The notes below the pieces were generated by a model that worked only from the letters and a program-made list of their open reading frames with translations, did not search any database and was not told the DNA's origin. 64,000 nucleotides of DNA, taken from Rhizobium sp. Root482. Lineage in GTDB: Bacteria; Pseudomonadota; Alphaproteobacteria; Rhizobiales; Rhizobiaceae. This document shows, piece after piece, positions 8,470 through 18,226 of the stretch (position 1 is the stretch's first letter; every line of letters begins with the position of its first letter). The stretch covers positions 62,001 through 126,000 of the forward strand of contig NZ_LMFA01000025.1 in NCBI RefSeq assembly GCF_001426565.1, in the 5' to 3' direction. A program made the position numbers and the translations under genes.

Positions 8470-9702
8470 TTAGGCGCGCTCCTCCCAGACCTTCGCCAGT
8501 TCGACCAGGGTCGCTACAGCCTTTTCCATGTCCTGCTGGCTCACCCATTCGAGCGGCGAGTGGAAGGCATGGCCGCCGGCAAAGAGATTGGGGCAAGGAA
8601 GCCCCATGAAGGACAGGCGCGAGCCGTCGGTGCCGCCCCTGATGCTGCCGCGCACCGGCTCCATCCCCACACGTCGAATCGCTTCCACGGCGTTGTCGAT
8701 GATGTCCGGATGACGGTCGAGAACAACCTTCATGTTGCGATATTGCTGCTTCACCTCGAAGCTGTATGAGGAACGCGGATAGCCCGCCATCACCTCCCTG
8801 ACGATCGCTTCCAGGACCGCCTCCTTGTCCGCGAGGCCCTGTTCGGTAAAATCGCGGATGATGAGGCTGAGGCTGGCCTTCTCCATCGAGCCGGTCACGC
8901 CGACCGGATGAATGAAGCCCTGCCGGCTCTCGGTCGTTTCCGGCGCTTCCTCCTTTGGCAGCCGGTCGATGACGGCGCCGGCGATCTTGATGGCGTTCTC
9001 CATCTTGTCCTTGGCAAAGCCCGGATGGATGGCGACACCCGTAAAGCCGATCTCGACGCCATCGGCCGAGAAGGTCTCATCCTCGATATGGCCGGCGGTC
9101 TCGCCGTCGACCGTATAGGCGAAATCCGCGCCGAGCTTCTTGAGGTCGATCTTATCGACGCCGCGGCCGATCTCCTCATCGACCGTGAACAGGATCTTGA
9201 TCGTTCCGTGCCTGATCTCAGGATGATCGACGAGATATTGCGCCGCCGTCATGATTTCGGCGACGCCGGCTTTGTCGTCGGCACCGAGCAAGGTGGTTCC
9301 ATCGGTGGTGATGACGTCGTTGCCGATCTGATCCTTCAGCGCAGGATTGTCGCTGACTCGGATGACCCGGCTCGGATCGCCAACAAGCCGGATGTCGCCG
9401 CCCGCATAGTTTCTGACGATCTGCGGCTTGACGCCGGTGCCGCTGAAATCCGGGGCGGTGTCCACATGCGAGCAGAAGCAGATGACCGGGACCGGCTTGT
9501 CGGTATTGGCCGGCAACGTCGCATAGACATAGCCATGCTCATCGAGATGCGCATCGGAGAGGCCCATGGCCAGCAGTTCCTCGACCAGCAATCGGCTGAG
9601 ATTCTTCTGCTTTTCGGTGGAGGGCTGGGCGGGAGATTGCGGATCGGACTGCGTGTCGATGACGACATAGCGCAGGAAGCGTTCGGTAACGGTATCGGTC
9701 AT
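8470..9702 (-). CDS. pepT: Peptidase T (tripeptide aminopeptidase)
   Basis: 410 residues, normal length. It is a cytoplasmic zinc exopeptidase (M20B) that removes the N-terminal residue of tripeptides. Metal-binding and catalytic motifs are in place: CSHVDTAPD (77-85) with the first His, GADDKAG (140-146) with the bridging Asp, TVDEEIGRG (173-181) with the general-base Glu pair, and a C-terminal GGTDGSRLS and GGHAFHSPLEW with the last His ligand. It is monocistronic as far as can be seen, convergent with the queuosine transporter gene. Confidence 0.95.
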   Translation of the reverse strand: MTDTVTERFLRYVVIDTQSDPQSPAQPSTEKQKNLSRLLVEELLAMGLSDAHLDEHGYVYATLPANTDKPVPVICFCSHVDTAPDFSGTGVKPQIVRNYAGGDIRLVGDPSRVIRVSDNPALKDQIGNDVITTDGTTLLGADDKAGVAEIMTAAQYLVDHPEIRHGTIKILFTVDEEIGRGVDKIDLKKLGADFAYTVDGETAGHIEDETFSADGVEIGFTGVAIHPGFAKDKMENAIKIAGAVIDRLPKEEAPETTESRQGFIHPVGVTGSMEKASLSLIIRDFTEQGLADKEAVLEAIVREVMAGYPRSSYSFEVKQQYRNMKVVLDRHPDIIDNAVEAIRRVGMEPVRGSIRGGTDGSRLSFMGLPCPNLFAGGHAFHSPLEWVSQQDMEKAVATLVELAKVWEERA

Positions 9703-9750
9703 GATCGGTCCAGTGCTTTATGGGTGCGCTGGAATGTAACCCCGAGCTGC

Positions 9751-10755
9751 CTATTGGACCAGCCGGAATTCCAGCATCAGATTGCGCTCGAGGATGGAGT
9801 GGTTGTCGTCGGAAACGAGGATGATGCGGATGTCGCCGTCGGGTCCCGCAAGAATGTCGAGGCCTTCCATATTGTCGATCTGATACCCCATATCCGCCTG
9901 CATGATCACCTCGCCGTCAACAACGGCGCCCGGCTTGATGTCCTCTCCCCTGATGCGCCGTATCTGCATGCCGATGCCCTCGGCGAAGCTGAAGCGACGC
10001 TCCAGCAAAAGCAGGTCGCCATCCGGAAGGAAGGCGCCGTCGGTGACGGCAAAGGGCTCCTTGCGCACGACGCTGAAAACGCCCTTGCGCGGACCGTCGA
10101 GGACAGCTGCGTAGAGATGACCGGCTTCGTCGTAGCTCAATTCCGAAACGACCAGCGTGGAACCGCCAAGCGGGCCCGCTGCCGGCGAGACGACGATGGT
10201 CTCGAGCCCGCGATTGCTGCGCAGCTCCGCCTGAGGAATGAGGATCGGCAGGTTTTTGAGCGGCCGCGATTGGGCAAAGCCCGGATCGGGATAGACGCTG
10301 ACCAGATTGGTCTGCTCGAAGCTGACGAGCGCTTCTCCGTCGCGCAGCGCCAGGCCCTCGCTGTCCATGGCCGACTTGACCTGTTCGGTGCGCCCCTTGG
10401 CATCGATCATCGAGGTGACCTTGAGGTCGCCGACCTGCGCCAACCGTCCCTCCGCGTCGCGGGCGATCTCGCCTTCCACCCAATGGCCGGTATCCATTAC
10501 CGCGAGGAAGGATTGCCCATCGGGCCGGAAGCGGATGGAGGATATCGCCCCGAGCAGCGGGCTCGGCGACGAAAGCTCCAGGCCGCCGATGAATTCCAGT
10601 TTGCCGAAAACCGTCTGGTCCGAGCCGATCTTGAAGTTTTCGATCTGCCGGCTTCTGACCGGAACAGTCTCCGTCACGGGCAGCGGCGCGGCGACAGCAG
10701 GCAGCCCGGCCAAGACCAGGATAAAGGCGGCCGCACAGATCAAGGTCGTTTTCAA
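9751..10755 (-). CDS. Esterase-like activity of phytase family protein (secreted)
   Basis: 334 residues with an N-terminal signal peptide (MKTTLICAAAFILVLAG, cleavage near AVAA). The mature part is beta-propeller-like, with the phytase-like pattern: FIGGLELSS near 55, SSIRFRPDGQSFLAVMDTGHW near 72-92, DSEGLALRDGEALVSFEQ near 132-148, and a C-terminal DNMEGLDILAGPDG followed by DDNHS. Members are predicted periplasmic or secreted phosphoesterases, seldom characterised. It is followed by pepT 48 bp downstream on the same strand. Confidence 0.88.
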   Translation of the reverse strand: MKTTLICAAAFILVLAGLPAVAAPLPVTETVPVRSRQIENFKIGSDQTVFGKLEFIGGLELSSPSPLLGAISSIRFRPDGQSFLAVMDTGHWVEGEIARDAEGRLAQVGDLKVTSMIDAKGRTEQVKSAMDSEGLALRDGEALVSFEQTNLVSVYPDPGFAQSRPLKNLPILIPQAELRSNRGLETIVVSPAAGPLGGSTLVVSELSYDEAGHLYAAVLDGPRKGVFSVVRKEPFAVTDGAFLPDGDLLLLERRFSFAEGIGMQIRRIRGEDIKPGAVVDGEVIMQADMGYQIDNMEGLDILAGPDGDIRIILVSDDNHSILERNLMLEFRLVQ

Positions 10756-10861
10756 GCAAGTCCCTTCCGGCAGGCCCGGGGAGCGGCCGATGCCGCGCCT
10801 TGAAAATCAATAAATATAACCATCCGCTCAAACGATCTTCGCCTGGCGAAAACAATATCGC

Positions 10862-12766
10862 CTAGCCGGCGCGCCGCCGCACCAGTGCCGGACGTCGCCT
10901 GGCACTTTCGTCGTCGAACAGCGAGGCCAACTGCTCCGTCATCGCGCCGGCCAGTTCATCGGCATCGACGATGGTCACGGCCTTCCGGTAATAACGCGTC
11001 ACGTCATGGCCGATACCGATCGCCAGCAATTCCACAGGCGAACGCGTCTCGATCTGCTCGATGACGGCGCGCAGATGGCGCTCGAGATAATTGCCGGGAT
11101 TGACCGAAAGCGTCGAATCATCGACCGGCGCACCATCGGAAATCATCATCAGGATGCGGCGCTGCTCGGAGCGGGCAAGCAGGCGATTATGCGCCCAGAT
11201 CAGCGCCTCGCCATCGATGTTTTCCTTGAGCAACCCTTCGCGCATCATCAGGCCGAGATTGCGCCGGGCGCGCCGCCAGGGCGCGTCCGCGGATTTATAG
11301 ACGATATGGCGCAGGTCGTTGAGACGGCCCGGCGTCTGCGGCTTGCCGCTCGACAGCCATTTTTCCCGCGCCTGGCCGCCCTTCCAGGCCTTGGTCGTAA
11401 AGCCGAGAATCTCGACCTTGACGCCGCAGCGCTCCAGCGTGCGGGCGAGAATATCGGCGCAGGTGGCGGCGACGGTGATCGGCCGGCCGCGCATCGAGCC
11501 GGAATTATCGATCAGCAGCGTCACCACCGTATCGCGGAAATTGGTGTCCTTCTCGCGCTTGAAGGAGAGCGGCTGCATCGGATCGATGATCATGCGCGTC
11601 AGCCGCGCCGAATCGAGATAGCCCTCTTCCAGGTCGAATTCCCAGGAGCGGTTCTGCTGCGCCATCAGCCGGCGCTGCAGCCTGTTGGCAAGGCGGCCGA
11701 CCGCGCCCTGAAGATGAGCGAGCTGCTTGTCGAGGAAGGCGCGCAGCCGGTCGAGTTCGGCTTCGTCGCAAAGCTCCTCGGAAGAAATGGTCTCGTCGAA
11801 CTCCTCGGTGAAGACCGCATAATCGACCTTCTCGTTGAAATCGTCGAAGGGATGGGCCGGCCGCTTGGTTTCGCCGGGCGTCTCGCTGTCGTCCTCGCCG
11901 TCGTCGGACAGGTCATCCTCGGAAATTTCGGCGCCATCCATCTCGCCTTCGTCCATGTTTTCGTCGGCGGCTTCGTTCTCATCCGCGGGGGCTGCGTCCG
12001 AGCCCGCATCCTCGTCGGAACTGTTCTCGTCCTCTTCCTGGCTTCGGGGCTGTTCCTCGTCGGTCGAGCTTTCGGCATCGTCCGGCTCGACATCCTCGTC
12101 GCCGTATTTCTCGGCCACGTCCATGGAGGTGAGCATGTCGCGCACGACACGGGCGAAGGCCTGCTGGTCGTTGACGGCGGTGGCGAGGTTCTGCATGTCG
12201 CCGCCGGCTTTGTCCTCGATGAAGTCGCGCCAGAGGTCGAGCACCTGGCCGGCAGAGGCCGGCGGCTTCTGGCCGGTCAGCTTCTCGCGCACGATCAGCG
12301 CCACGGCTTCCTCGAAGGGCGCATCCGCCTGCTTGTCGATGGCGCCGAAATTGGCGCGCGCATATTTGTCGTCGAGCATGGAGGTGAGATTGTCGGCAAC
12401 GCCGGCCATTCTCAGCGAGCCCACCGCCTCGACGCGCGCCTGCTCGACCGCGTCGAAGATCGACCGCGCATCGGCGCCTTGCGGCGACATCACCGCATGG
12501 ATGCGGGCGTCGTGGCAGGCCTTGCGGAGCGCCATCGAATCGCCGAGCCCGCGGGTGACCGAAAGCTCCTGGCGGGTTGGCCGCTTGGAGATTTCCGGCA
12601 GCCGAACGCGCTCGCCGGCAAGCCCCGGACGCTCATTGGCAAACACCACCTCGACCTCGGCATCGCCGGCAATCGAGCGGATACAGCCGGTCAGCGCCCG
12701 GCGAAACGGCTCGACATCGACGACGCCGGAGGGTCTTGCTTTCGAATTGTCGCCCCGGCCCGCCAT
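10862..12766 (-). CDS. cobT: Cobaltochelatase subunit CobT
   Basis: 634 residues. CobT and CobS form the AAA+ motor of the aerobic, ATP-dependent CobNST cobaltochelatase that inserts cobalt into hydrogenobyrinic acid a,c-diamide during vitamin B12 synthesis. The middle third is a long acidic linker (about residues 215-310, mostly Asp, Glu, Ser), typical of CobT. It is followed by a C-terminal von Willebrand A domain with the MIDAS motif [13 protein letters not shown]. The gene starts 3 bp after the cobS stop, and the pair is one transcription unit. cobN is not in the window. Confidence 0.96.
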   Translation of the reverse strand: MAGRGDNSKARPSGVVDVEPFRRALTGCIRSIAGDAEVEVVFANERPGLAGERVRLPEISKRPTRQELSVTRGLGDSMALRKACHDARIHAVMSPQGADARSIFDAVEQARVEAVGSLRMAGVADNLTSMLDDKYARANFGAIDKQADAPFEEAVALIVREKLTGQKPPASAGQVLDLWRDFIEDKAGGDMQNLATAVNDQQAFARVVRDMLTSMDVAEKYGDEDVEPDDAESSTDEEQPRSQEEDENSSDEDAGSDAAPADENEAADENMDEGEMDGAEISEDDLSDDGEDDSETPGETKRPAHPFDDFNEKVDYAVFTEEFDETISSEELCDEAELDRLRAFLDKQLAHLQGAVGRLANRLQRRLMAQQNRSWEFDLEEGYLDSARLTRMIIDPMQPLSFKREKDTNFRDTVVTLLIDNSGSMRGRPITVAATCADILARTLERCGVKVEILGFTTKAWKGGQAREKWLSSGKPQTPGRLNDLRHIVYKSADAPWRRARRNLGLMMREGLLKENIDGEALIWAHNRLLARSEQRRILMMISDGAPVDDSTLSVNPGNYLERHLRAVIEQIETRSPVELLAIGIGHDVTRYYRKAVTIVDADELAGAMTEQLASLFDDESARRRPALVRRRAG

Positions 12767-12769
12767 GGA

Positions 12770-13768
12770 TCAGGCCGTGGCTTCGAGCACGATATTGGCG
12801 GCACTTTCCTTCAGCTCGACGCCGAAGGCGCGCTGGTAATGTTCGGCCACCAGCGCCCGCTCCAGTTCGTCGCACTTGTTGAGGAAGGTGACGCGGAAGG
12901 CAAAGGCGATATCGCCGAAGATATGCGCATTCTCGGCCCAGGTGATCACCGTGCGCGGGCTCATGACGGTGGAAAGATCGCCATTGATGAAGGCGGCACG
13001 GGTAAGATCGGCGACCCGGACCATCTTCGAAACGGTGTCGCGGCCGCGTTCCTTGGCAAAGCCCTTGACCTTGGCGGCGACGATATCGACCTCGTTGTCA
13101 TGCGGCAGGTAGTTCAGGGTGGTAACGATCGACCAGCGGTCCATCTGCGCCTGGTTGATCTGCTGCGTGCCATGGTAAAGGCCGGTGGTATCGCCGAGGC
13201 CGACCGTGTTGGCTGTCGAGAACAGGCGGAAGGCCGGATGCGGACGGATGACGCGGCTCTGGTCGAGCAAGGTCAGGCGGCCTGAGGATTCCAGCACCCG
13301 CTGGATGACGAACATCACGTCCGGACGGCCGGCGTCATATTCGTCGAAGACCAGCGCAACATTGTGCTGGTAGGCCCAGGGCAGGATGCCGTCCTTGAAT
13401 TCGGTGACCTGCATGCCGTCCTTGACGACGATCGCGTCCTTGCCGACGAGATCGATACGGCTGACATGGCTGTCGAGATTGACGCGCACGCAGGGCCAGT
13501 TGAGCCGGGCCGCGACCTGTTCGATATGGGTCGACTTGCCGGTGCCGTGATAGCCGGACACCATGACGCGGCGGTTATGGGCAAAACCCGCCAGGATCGC
13601 CAGCGTCGTTTCGCGGTCGAACAAATAATCGGGATCGAGATCCGGCACATAGGCATCGGCCTTGGAATAGGCCGGAACGCGCAGATCGGTATCGATACGG
13701 AACACGTCACGGACGGAAACGGTCGTATCGGGAAGATTGGAAATATCGAGGTCTACCTTGCTCATCAT
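12770..13768 (-). CDS. cobS: Cobaltochelatase subunit CobS
   Basis: 332 residues. It is the AAA+ ATPase subunit of the CobNST cobaltochelatase. Walker A is [10 protein letters not shown] (71-80), Walker B is [10 protein letters not shown], and sensor and arginine-finger regions follow ([17 protein letters not shown]). The sequence is very close to the well-known CobS. The start is the double ATG at 13768/13765; the GGAG upstream is better spaced for 13765. The longer open frame to 13813 lacks family similarity. It is the first gene of the cobST unit. Confidence 0.97.
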   Translation of the reverse strand: MMSKVDLDISNLPDTTVSVRDVFRIDTDLRVPAYSKADAYVPDLDPDYLFDRETTLAILAGFAHNRRVMVSGYHGTGKSTHIEQVAARLNWPCVRVNLDSHVSRIDLVGKDAIVVKDGMQVTEFKDGILPWAYQHNVALVFDEYDAGRPDVMFVIQRVLESSGRLTLLDQSRVIRPHPAFRLFSTANTVGLGDTTGLYHGTQQINQAQMDRWSIVTTLNYLPHDNEVDIVAAKVKGFAKERGRDTVSKMVRVADLTRAAFINGDLSTVMSPRTVITWAENAHIFGDIAFAFRVTFLNKCDELERALVAEHYQRAFGVELKESAANIVLEATA

Positions 13769-13839
13769 GTCTCCAGAACGGAAACCCTGAGCGTTCCCGT
13801 GTGTCGCCTGCAATCTCGTGGAAGTAATAAAACGCGTTC

Positions 13840-14466
13840 CTAGCAGAAGCCAGCCTGTTTTAACAATTGATATGCCTGGATCACGGCGCGAAAACGCTCT
13901 TCCGATCCCCTGTCGCCGCCATTTGCATCGGGATGGTGCTTTTTTACAAGCTCCTTGTAGGCGGCCTTGACGTCTGCAGGCGTGGCATTGGCATGCAGGC
14001 CGAGCGTTTCGAAGGCTTTTGCCTCCAGCGTCTTCAACTTGCGTAGGCGCGGCTCCTGACGGGGCGCACGCGCCCTTGCCTGCTCGACGAAGCCGAAGGG
14101 ATCGCGCATCCGCGCCTGGGCGCCCGCCGAACCCGAACGCTGCTGCGACTGCTGCGGCGCATTCTTGGCATTCTTGTTGACGCCCACGGTCCAGGTCGGA
14201 CGATGGCCGGTGATGGCTTCCTTCTGGTAGCGCGCAATCTCGGTATCGGACAGGCCGGAAAAATAATTATAGCCCTTGTTGTACTCCTTCACATGCTCGA
14301 AGCAGAACATGAAGAACTCGTTTTCGGCATTGCGCCCGACCGGTGCCCGATGAACGGCATTTTCCTCGCACCCGTCCCACTGGCATTTGGGTGCCATGGG
14401 CTCCGGTTTCTGGTTGACCCTGCGGCGCGTCCGGATTCCGTCGAAATATTTTGAATCAAGTTTCAT
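13840..14466 (-). CDS. DnaJ-domain co-chaperone with N-terminal Cys/His motif
   Basis: 208 residues from the ATG at 14466 ([10 protein letters not shown]). The C-terminal ~60 residues are a J domain with the HPD tripeptide ([10 protein letters not shown]), which would stimulate an Hsp70 ATPase. The N-terminal part has C28, C33, H39, C55 and H58 in a spacing suggestive of a small zinc site, and the middle is a Gln/Ser-rich linker. No G/F region or DnaJ zinc finger is present, so it is a type-III J protein. It lies upstream of cobST on the same strand and is divergent from bolA, an order I recognise from rhizobia. Confidence 0.88.
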   Translation of the reverse strand: MKLDSKYFDGIRTRRRVNQKPEPMAPKCQWDGCEENAVHRAPVGRNAENEFFMFCFEHVKEYNKGYNYFSGLSDTEIARYQKEAITGHRPTWTVGVNKNAKNAPQQSQQRSGSAGAQARMRDPFGFVEQARARAPRQEPRLRKLKTLEAKAFETLGLHANATPADVKAAYKELVKKHHPDANGGDRGSEERFRAVIQAYQLLKQAGFC

Positions 14467-14625
14467 GTCGCACATTATGGGGTGTGGCGAACGCCACAAC
14501 AAGAATTGACAAACGGGAATGTTATAGGCTTTGTGAGCCCATTTTGCGTCGCGTGAAACTGAAGCCGGCGCAGGCCTTCCCTAGGCATCGCGCCTATGGA
14601 AAAGCCCGAGAAACGGGGCCAAAAC

Positions 14626-14907
14626 ATGACACTCCAGAACCACATCGAAACAAAGCTGAGAGCCGCCTTTTCTCCCGAACGGCTGGTCGTGGTCAATGAA
14701 AGCCATCTGCATGCCGGCCATCAGCCGGGGTTCGACGGCGGCGGCGAAACGCATCTGCGCGTCCGGATCGTTGCGGATGCCTTTACGGGCATGAGCCGGC
14801 TGGAACGCCACCGCGCCATCAACGCGCTCCTGAAGCCCGAGATCGATGCCGGCCTGCATGCGCTTGCGGTCGAGCCGGCGGCGCCCGGAGAGACAACCCG
14901 CTGGTAG
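14626..14907 (+). CDS. bolA: BolA family protein
   Basis: 93 residues from the ATG at 14626 (MTLQNHIETKL); an in-frame ATG at 14596 is less likely. The BolA fold is visible: a basic N-terminal helix, NESHLHAGH near 26-34 with conserved His, GETHLRVRIVADAF near 41-55, and GMSRLERHRAINALL near 56-70. BolA proteins pair with monothiol glutaredoxins in iron-sulfur cluster handling and can affect transcription. The gene is divergent from the J-domain gene and convergent with the CorC-type gene, with only 3 bp between stops. Confidence 0.92.
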   Translation: MTLQNHIETKLRAAFSPERLVVVNESHLHAGHQPGFDGGGETHLRVRIVADAFTGMSRLERHRAINALLKPEIDAGLHALAVEPAAPGETTRW

Positions 14908-14910
14908 GGC

Positions 14911-16215
14911 CTATTTTGCCACCGTTTCCTCGGCCGGGCGAATGCGCAGCTTGGTGATGCGGTTCTTCACCCGTTTCATCACCGTGAAGCGCTTGCCGTA
15001 GAAGGTGAAGGCCTGGCGTTCTTCCGGGATGGTCCTTGATTCGTGGATGACAAGGCCGGCGACCGTCGTCGCCTCCTCGTCCGGCAGCGACCAGTCGAGC
15101 GCCCGGTTGAGATCGCGGATCGGAACGCTGCCATCGACGACGACCGACCCGTCGGCCTCCTGGCGCACCCCCTGGATCACCAGGTCATGCTCGTCGGTAA
15201 TATCGCCGACGATTTCTTCCAGAATATCCTCCAGCGTGACCAGTCCCTGTACCTCGCCATATTCGTCGACGACGACGGCGAAATGCGACTTGCGTCGCAG
15301 GAAGGCATTCAACTGGTCCTTGAGATTGGTGGTTTCGGGCACGAACCACGGTTTTTGTGCGATCTTGACGATGTCGAGATTTTCCGGCTCGACATCGGGT
15401 TCGGCGAGCGCTCGCAGAAGATCCTTGGCATGCACGACGCCGATGATGTTGTCGGCCGAGCCGCGCCAGACCGGCATGCGCGTATAGGGGCTTTCCAGCA
15501 CGGCCGTGACCGCGACCTGCGGCGGATCGTCGGCATTGATCGCCCGCATCGCCATGCGGTGGATCATGATGTCGGAGACTTCCAGTTCGCCGAGATCGAG
15601 CACCCCGCCGAGCCGGTCGCGGTCGGCCTTGATCACCGAGCCTTCGCGATGCAGAAAATCGACCGCGCCGCGCAATTCCTCATGCGCCGTCAGCATCGGC
15701 ATCTCCGAAGACAGGCTGACGCCGAACAGGCCAAGGATGCGCCGGACGATGCCGTTGACCAGACTGGACAGCGGCCCGACGACGATCAGGATCACCCGCA
15801 CGAAGGGTGCGACGGCCAGGGCGAAGCGATCCGGCGCGGCAATGGCCCAGCTTTTCGGCAGGACTTCGGAGAAGACCACCAGGAGCGCCGTCATCGCCAG
15901 CGTAGCGATCGCCACGCCGGAATTGCCGAACAGGCCGAGAAACAGGCTGGTGGTCAGTGAAGACGCGAGGATGTTGACGAGATTATTGCCGATCAGCAGC
16001 GTTCCGATCAGGCGGTCGCGGCGGGCGATCAACGACGTCACGAGTGCCGCGCGCTCGTCGCCATTGCTCTCCAGCGTATGCATGCGGGCGCGCGACGCAG
16101 CCGTCAGGGCCGTTTCCGAACCCGAAAAGAACGCCGAACAGACAAGCAGCGCCAGCACCGAGGCCAGTGTCAGCCAATACTCCGAAAGAAAGGCAAGGAT
16201 CGTCTCAGCGGTCAT
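14911..16215 (-). CDS. HlyC/CorC-family (CNNM) membrane transporter
   Basis: 434 residues. Order of domains: N-terminal CNNM/DUF21 membrane domain with four hydrophobic segments (about 10-150, with FSGSETALTAASRAR near 28-43), a paired CBS domain (about 200-330, VVDEYGEVQGLVTLEDILEE), and a C-terminal CorC_HlyC domain (about 350-425). The family is linked to magnesium/cobalt homeostasis, and older annotations call it hemolysin. Its start overlaps the end of aroB by 11 bp, so it belongs to the aroK-aroB transcription unit. Confidence 0.93.
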   Translation of the reverse strand: MTAETILAFLSEYWLTLASVLALLVCSAFFSGSETALTAASRARMHTLESNGDERAALVTSLIARRDRLIGTLLIGNNLVNILASSLTTSLFLGLFGNSGVAIATLAMTALLVVFSEVLPKSWAIAAPDRFALAVAPFVRVILIVVGPLSSLVNGIVRRILGLFGVSLSSEMPMLTAHEELRGAVDFLHREGSVIKADRDRLGGVLDLGELEVSDIMIHRMAMRAINADDPPQVAVTAVLESPYTRMPVWRGSADNIIGVVHAKDLLRALAEPDVEPENLDIVKIAQKPWFVPETTNLKDQLNAFLRRKSHFAVVVDEYGEVQGLVTLEDILEEIVGDITDEHDLVIQGVRQEADGSVVVDGSVPIRDLNRALDWSLPDEEATTVAGLVIHESRTIPEERQAFTFYGKRFTVMKRVKNRITKLRIRPAEETVAK

Positions 16216-17335
16216 CCGGATGGTGTTCCTTGAGGAAAGCGCTCACTTCCGATCCCGGCACGTCGTCAGCGACGAAGGCCTGTCCGATGCCGCGCGTCAG
16301 GATGAAGGTGAGCTTGCCGCCGCTGACTTTCTTGTCCTGTGCAATGGCATCCATCAGCACGTCCACGGGCGGCAGTGTTCCGGGAATATCGGCTATCCGG
16401 GTCGGCAGGCCGACGGCTTTCAGATGCGCCTCCGCGCGGTCCGCATCGTCGGGGCTGGCAAGGTTCATGCGCGCCGAAAACCGGTGCGCCAGAACCATGC
16501 CGATCGAGACGCCTTCGCCATGCACGAGCCGCGCACCGTCATAGTGCGTTGCCGCTTCCAGCGCATGTCCGAATGTATGTCCGAGATTGAGAAGCGCGCG
16601 TCGGCCGTTCTCCCGCTCGTCGGCCGCCACCACATCGGCCTTGGCCTGGCAGCTGACGGCGATTGCCTCGATACGGGCCTCGCCGCCGGCAAAAACCGCC
16701 TGCCAGTTCTTCTCGAGCCAGGCGAAGAAATCCGGCTTGTCGATCAATCCATATTTGGCGACCTCGGCATAGCCGGCCCTGAATTCGCGCGGGCTGAGCG
16801 TGTCGAGCACGTCGGTATCGGCCAGCACCAGGTCCGGCTGATGGAAGACGCCGATCAGGTTCTTTCCATGCGGCGAATTGATGCCGGTCTTGCCGCCGAC
16901 GGAGGAATCCACCTGGGCAAGAAGCGATGTCGGAATCTGGATGAAACGCGAGCCGCGCCGGACGATACCGGCGGCAAAGCCGGTGAGATCGCCGATGACG
17001 CCGCCGCCCAGCGCGATCACCGCATCATTGCGCTCGATCCGCGCGCCGAGGATTGCCTCGCAGGCGGGGATCAGATGCTCGAAGCTCTTGGTCTTCTCAC
17101 CCGCCGGCAGGACCAGAGAGACAGCTTCGATCCCTTTTTCCCTCAGGCTTTCCATCAACGGCGCGAGATAGAGCGGCGCGACATGCGCGTCGGTCACCAC
17201 CGCCATGCGGCGCCCCTTCAGCCGGCCGGCGATTTCGCCAGCGGCAGCGGAAATCAGGCCCGGGCCGATCAGGATATCGTAGGAACGGTCGCCGAGATCG
17301 ACGCGGACGGTTTTCTGGGCGGTGGTGCTGGTCAT
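16205..17335 (-). CDS. aroB: 3-dehydroquinate synthase
   Basis: 376 residues from the ATG at 17335, 4 bp after the aroK stop. It catalyses the second step of the shikimate pathway, DAHP to 3-dehydroquinate, using NAD and zinc. Motifs: ALGGGVIGDLTGFAAG near 105-120 (nucleotide binding), PTSLLAQVDSSVGGKTGIN near 134-152, the metal His in LGHTFGHALE near 256-265, and HGEGVSIGM near 275-283. It is translated in a tight cluster aroK-aroB-CorC. Confidence 0.96.
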   Translation of the reverse strand: MTSTTAQKTVRVDLGDRSYDILIGPGLISAAAGEIAGRLKGRRMAVVTDAHVAPLYLAPLMESLREKGIEAVSLVLPAGEKTKSFEHLIPACEAILGARIERNDAVIALGGGVIGDLTGFAAGIVRRGSRFIQIPTSLLAQVDSSVGGKTGINSPHGKNLIGVFHQPDLVLADTDVLDTLSPREFRAGYAEVAKYGLIDKPDFFAWLEKNWQAVFAGGEARIEAIAVSCQAKADVVAADERENGRRALLNLGHTFGHALEAATHYDGARLVHGEGVSIGMVLAHRFSARMNLASPDDADRAEAHLKAVGLPTRIADIPGTLPPVDVLMDAIAQDKKVSGGKLTFILTRGIGQAFVADDVPGSEVSAFLKEHHPDDR

Positions 17336-17339
17336 CGGA

Positions 17340-17918
17340 TCACTTCTTCGGCAGGGCGGCGAGAGCGGCAAGGACTTCCTCGACGATCGCCTCCTTCTTC
17401 ACATCGCGGGAAAGAACGGTCAGGTCCGCCTCGGCATAGATCGGGTAGCGGGCATGCATGAGGTTTTCCAGGGTCTGGCGCGGATTTTCGGTTTTTAAAA
17501 GCGGCCGCGTATCGCGCTTGTTGACGCGCTCCCACAGCACGTCCAGATCCGCATTGAGCCAGACCGAAAGGCCCTGCTTCCTGATATGGCGCCGGGTGCG
17601 CTCATTGATATAGGCGCCGCCGCCGGTGGAAACGACGCGCGGGCCGGAGTTGAGCAGTCGCTTGATGACGCGGGTTTCGAGTGCGCGGAACTCCTCCTCG
17701 CCATAGGCGGCGAACAGATCGCTGATCGTCATGCGCGAGACGCGCTCTATTTCATGGTCGGAATCGATGAAGGGAACGCCGAGCGCCAAGGCCGTCATCC
17801 GCCCGATCGCCGACTTGCCGGCGCCCATCAGCCCGACGAAGACGAGGTTCCGCCGTCCGAGCGCGGCTTTCGCCCGTTCGGCCAGCGCTTCGGAAACCGG
17901 TTCGGTCACGTCGTTCAT
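17340..17918 (-). CDS. aroK: Shikimate kinase
   Basis: 192 residues. It phosphorylates shikimate at the 3-position. P-loop [12 protein letters not shown] (29-40), shikimate-binding DSDHEIER near 53-60, EEEFRALE and the GGGAY segment near 100-104, and the lid [10 protein letters not shown] near 138-147 are all in place. It heads the aroK-aroB-corC unit. The 146-bp gap to the small membrane gene at 18065 must hold divergent promoters; I do not see a convincing consensus there. Confidence 0.95.
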   Translation of the reverse strand: MNDVTEPVSEALAERAKAALGRRNLVFVGLMGAGKSAIGRMTALALGVPFIDSDHEIERVSRMTISDLFAAYGEEEFRALETRVIKRLLNSGPRVVSTGGGAYINERTRRHIRKQGLSVWLNADLDVLWERVNKRDTRPLLKTENPRQTLENLMHARYPIYAEADLTVLSRDVKKEAIVEEVLAALAALPKK

Positions 17919-18064
17919 GCAGGCTCAATTTCCCCGTTCCGTTCCGGTATCGACAAAACGGCAGGAAGCGTCAAGTCGTGGTCCTTGCGAAACGGCACAC
18001 AAGACCGGCTGTTCTTGCACTTGCAAACAGGGATGGTCATATAGGCCAAGCCTAGGAGTTCAAA

Positions 18065-18226
18065 ATGCCCACCCTGTTCCGGTTCCTGCTCATCTGCGCC
18101 CTGATCGCCGGAGTGATCTACGCGACGATGGTGGCGCTGGTGACCTTCGTCAATCCGGTGGAGCGCGACGTGACGATCCGCATTCCCTCCGAGCGGCTCA
18201 ACACGACGCCCAAGACCACACCATGA
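18065..18226 (+). CDS. Small single-pass membrane protein upstream of xerD
   Basis: 53 residues, [10 protein letters not shown] followed by one hydrophobic segment (about 8-29) and a short polar tail with [10 protein letters not shown]. It is too short to draw attention by itself, but its TGA overlaps the xerD ATG (ATGA), giving translational coupling, and codon use matches the neighbours. I recall small hypothetical proteins of this kind upstream of xerD in Rhizobiaceae. The function is unknown; it may simply set xerD translation, or be an inner-membrane partner of an envelope process. Confidence 0.7.
   Translation: MPTLFRFLLICALIAGVIYATMVALVTFVNPVERDVTIRIPSERLNTTPKTTP

Noticed and set aside
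8908-13285. Very long open frames on the plus strand opposite pepT, the phytase-like gene, cobT and cobS (over 600 codons each)
   Set aside because: They are antisense to well-recognised genes, have Arg/Asp/His-biased composition typical of GC-rich shadow frames, and lack ribosome-binding sites and family motifs.
13769-13839. Possible cobalamin riboswitch before cobS
   Set aside because: The gap to the J-domain gene is only about 70 bp, with no B12-box-like sequence; too short for that aptamer.
15506-17461. Plus-strand frame of about 650 codons opposite the CorC, aroB and aroK genes
   Set aside because: Antisense shadow of three confirmed genes.
17731-18222. Open extension before xerD
   Set aside because: It crosses aroK antisense and the intergenic region; the small membrane gene and the ATGA overlap fix the xerD start at 18223.
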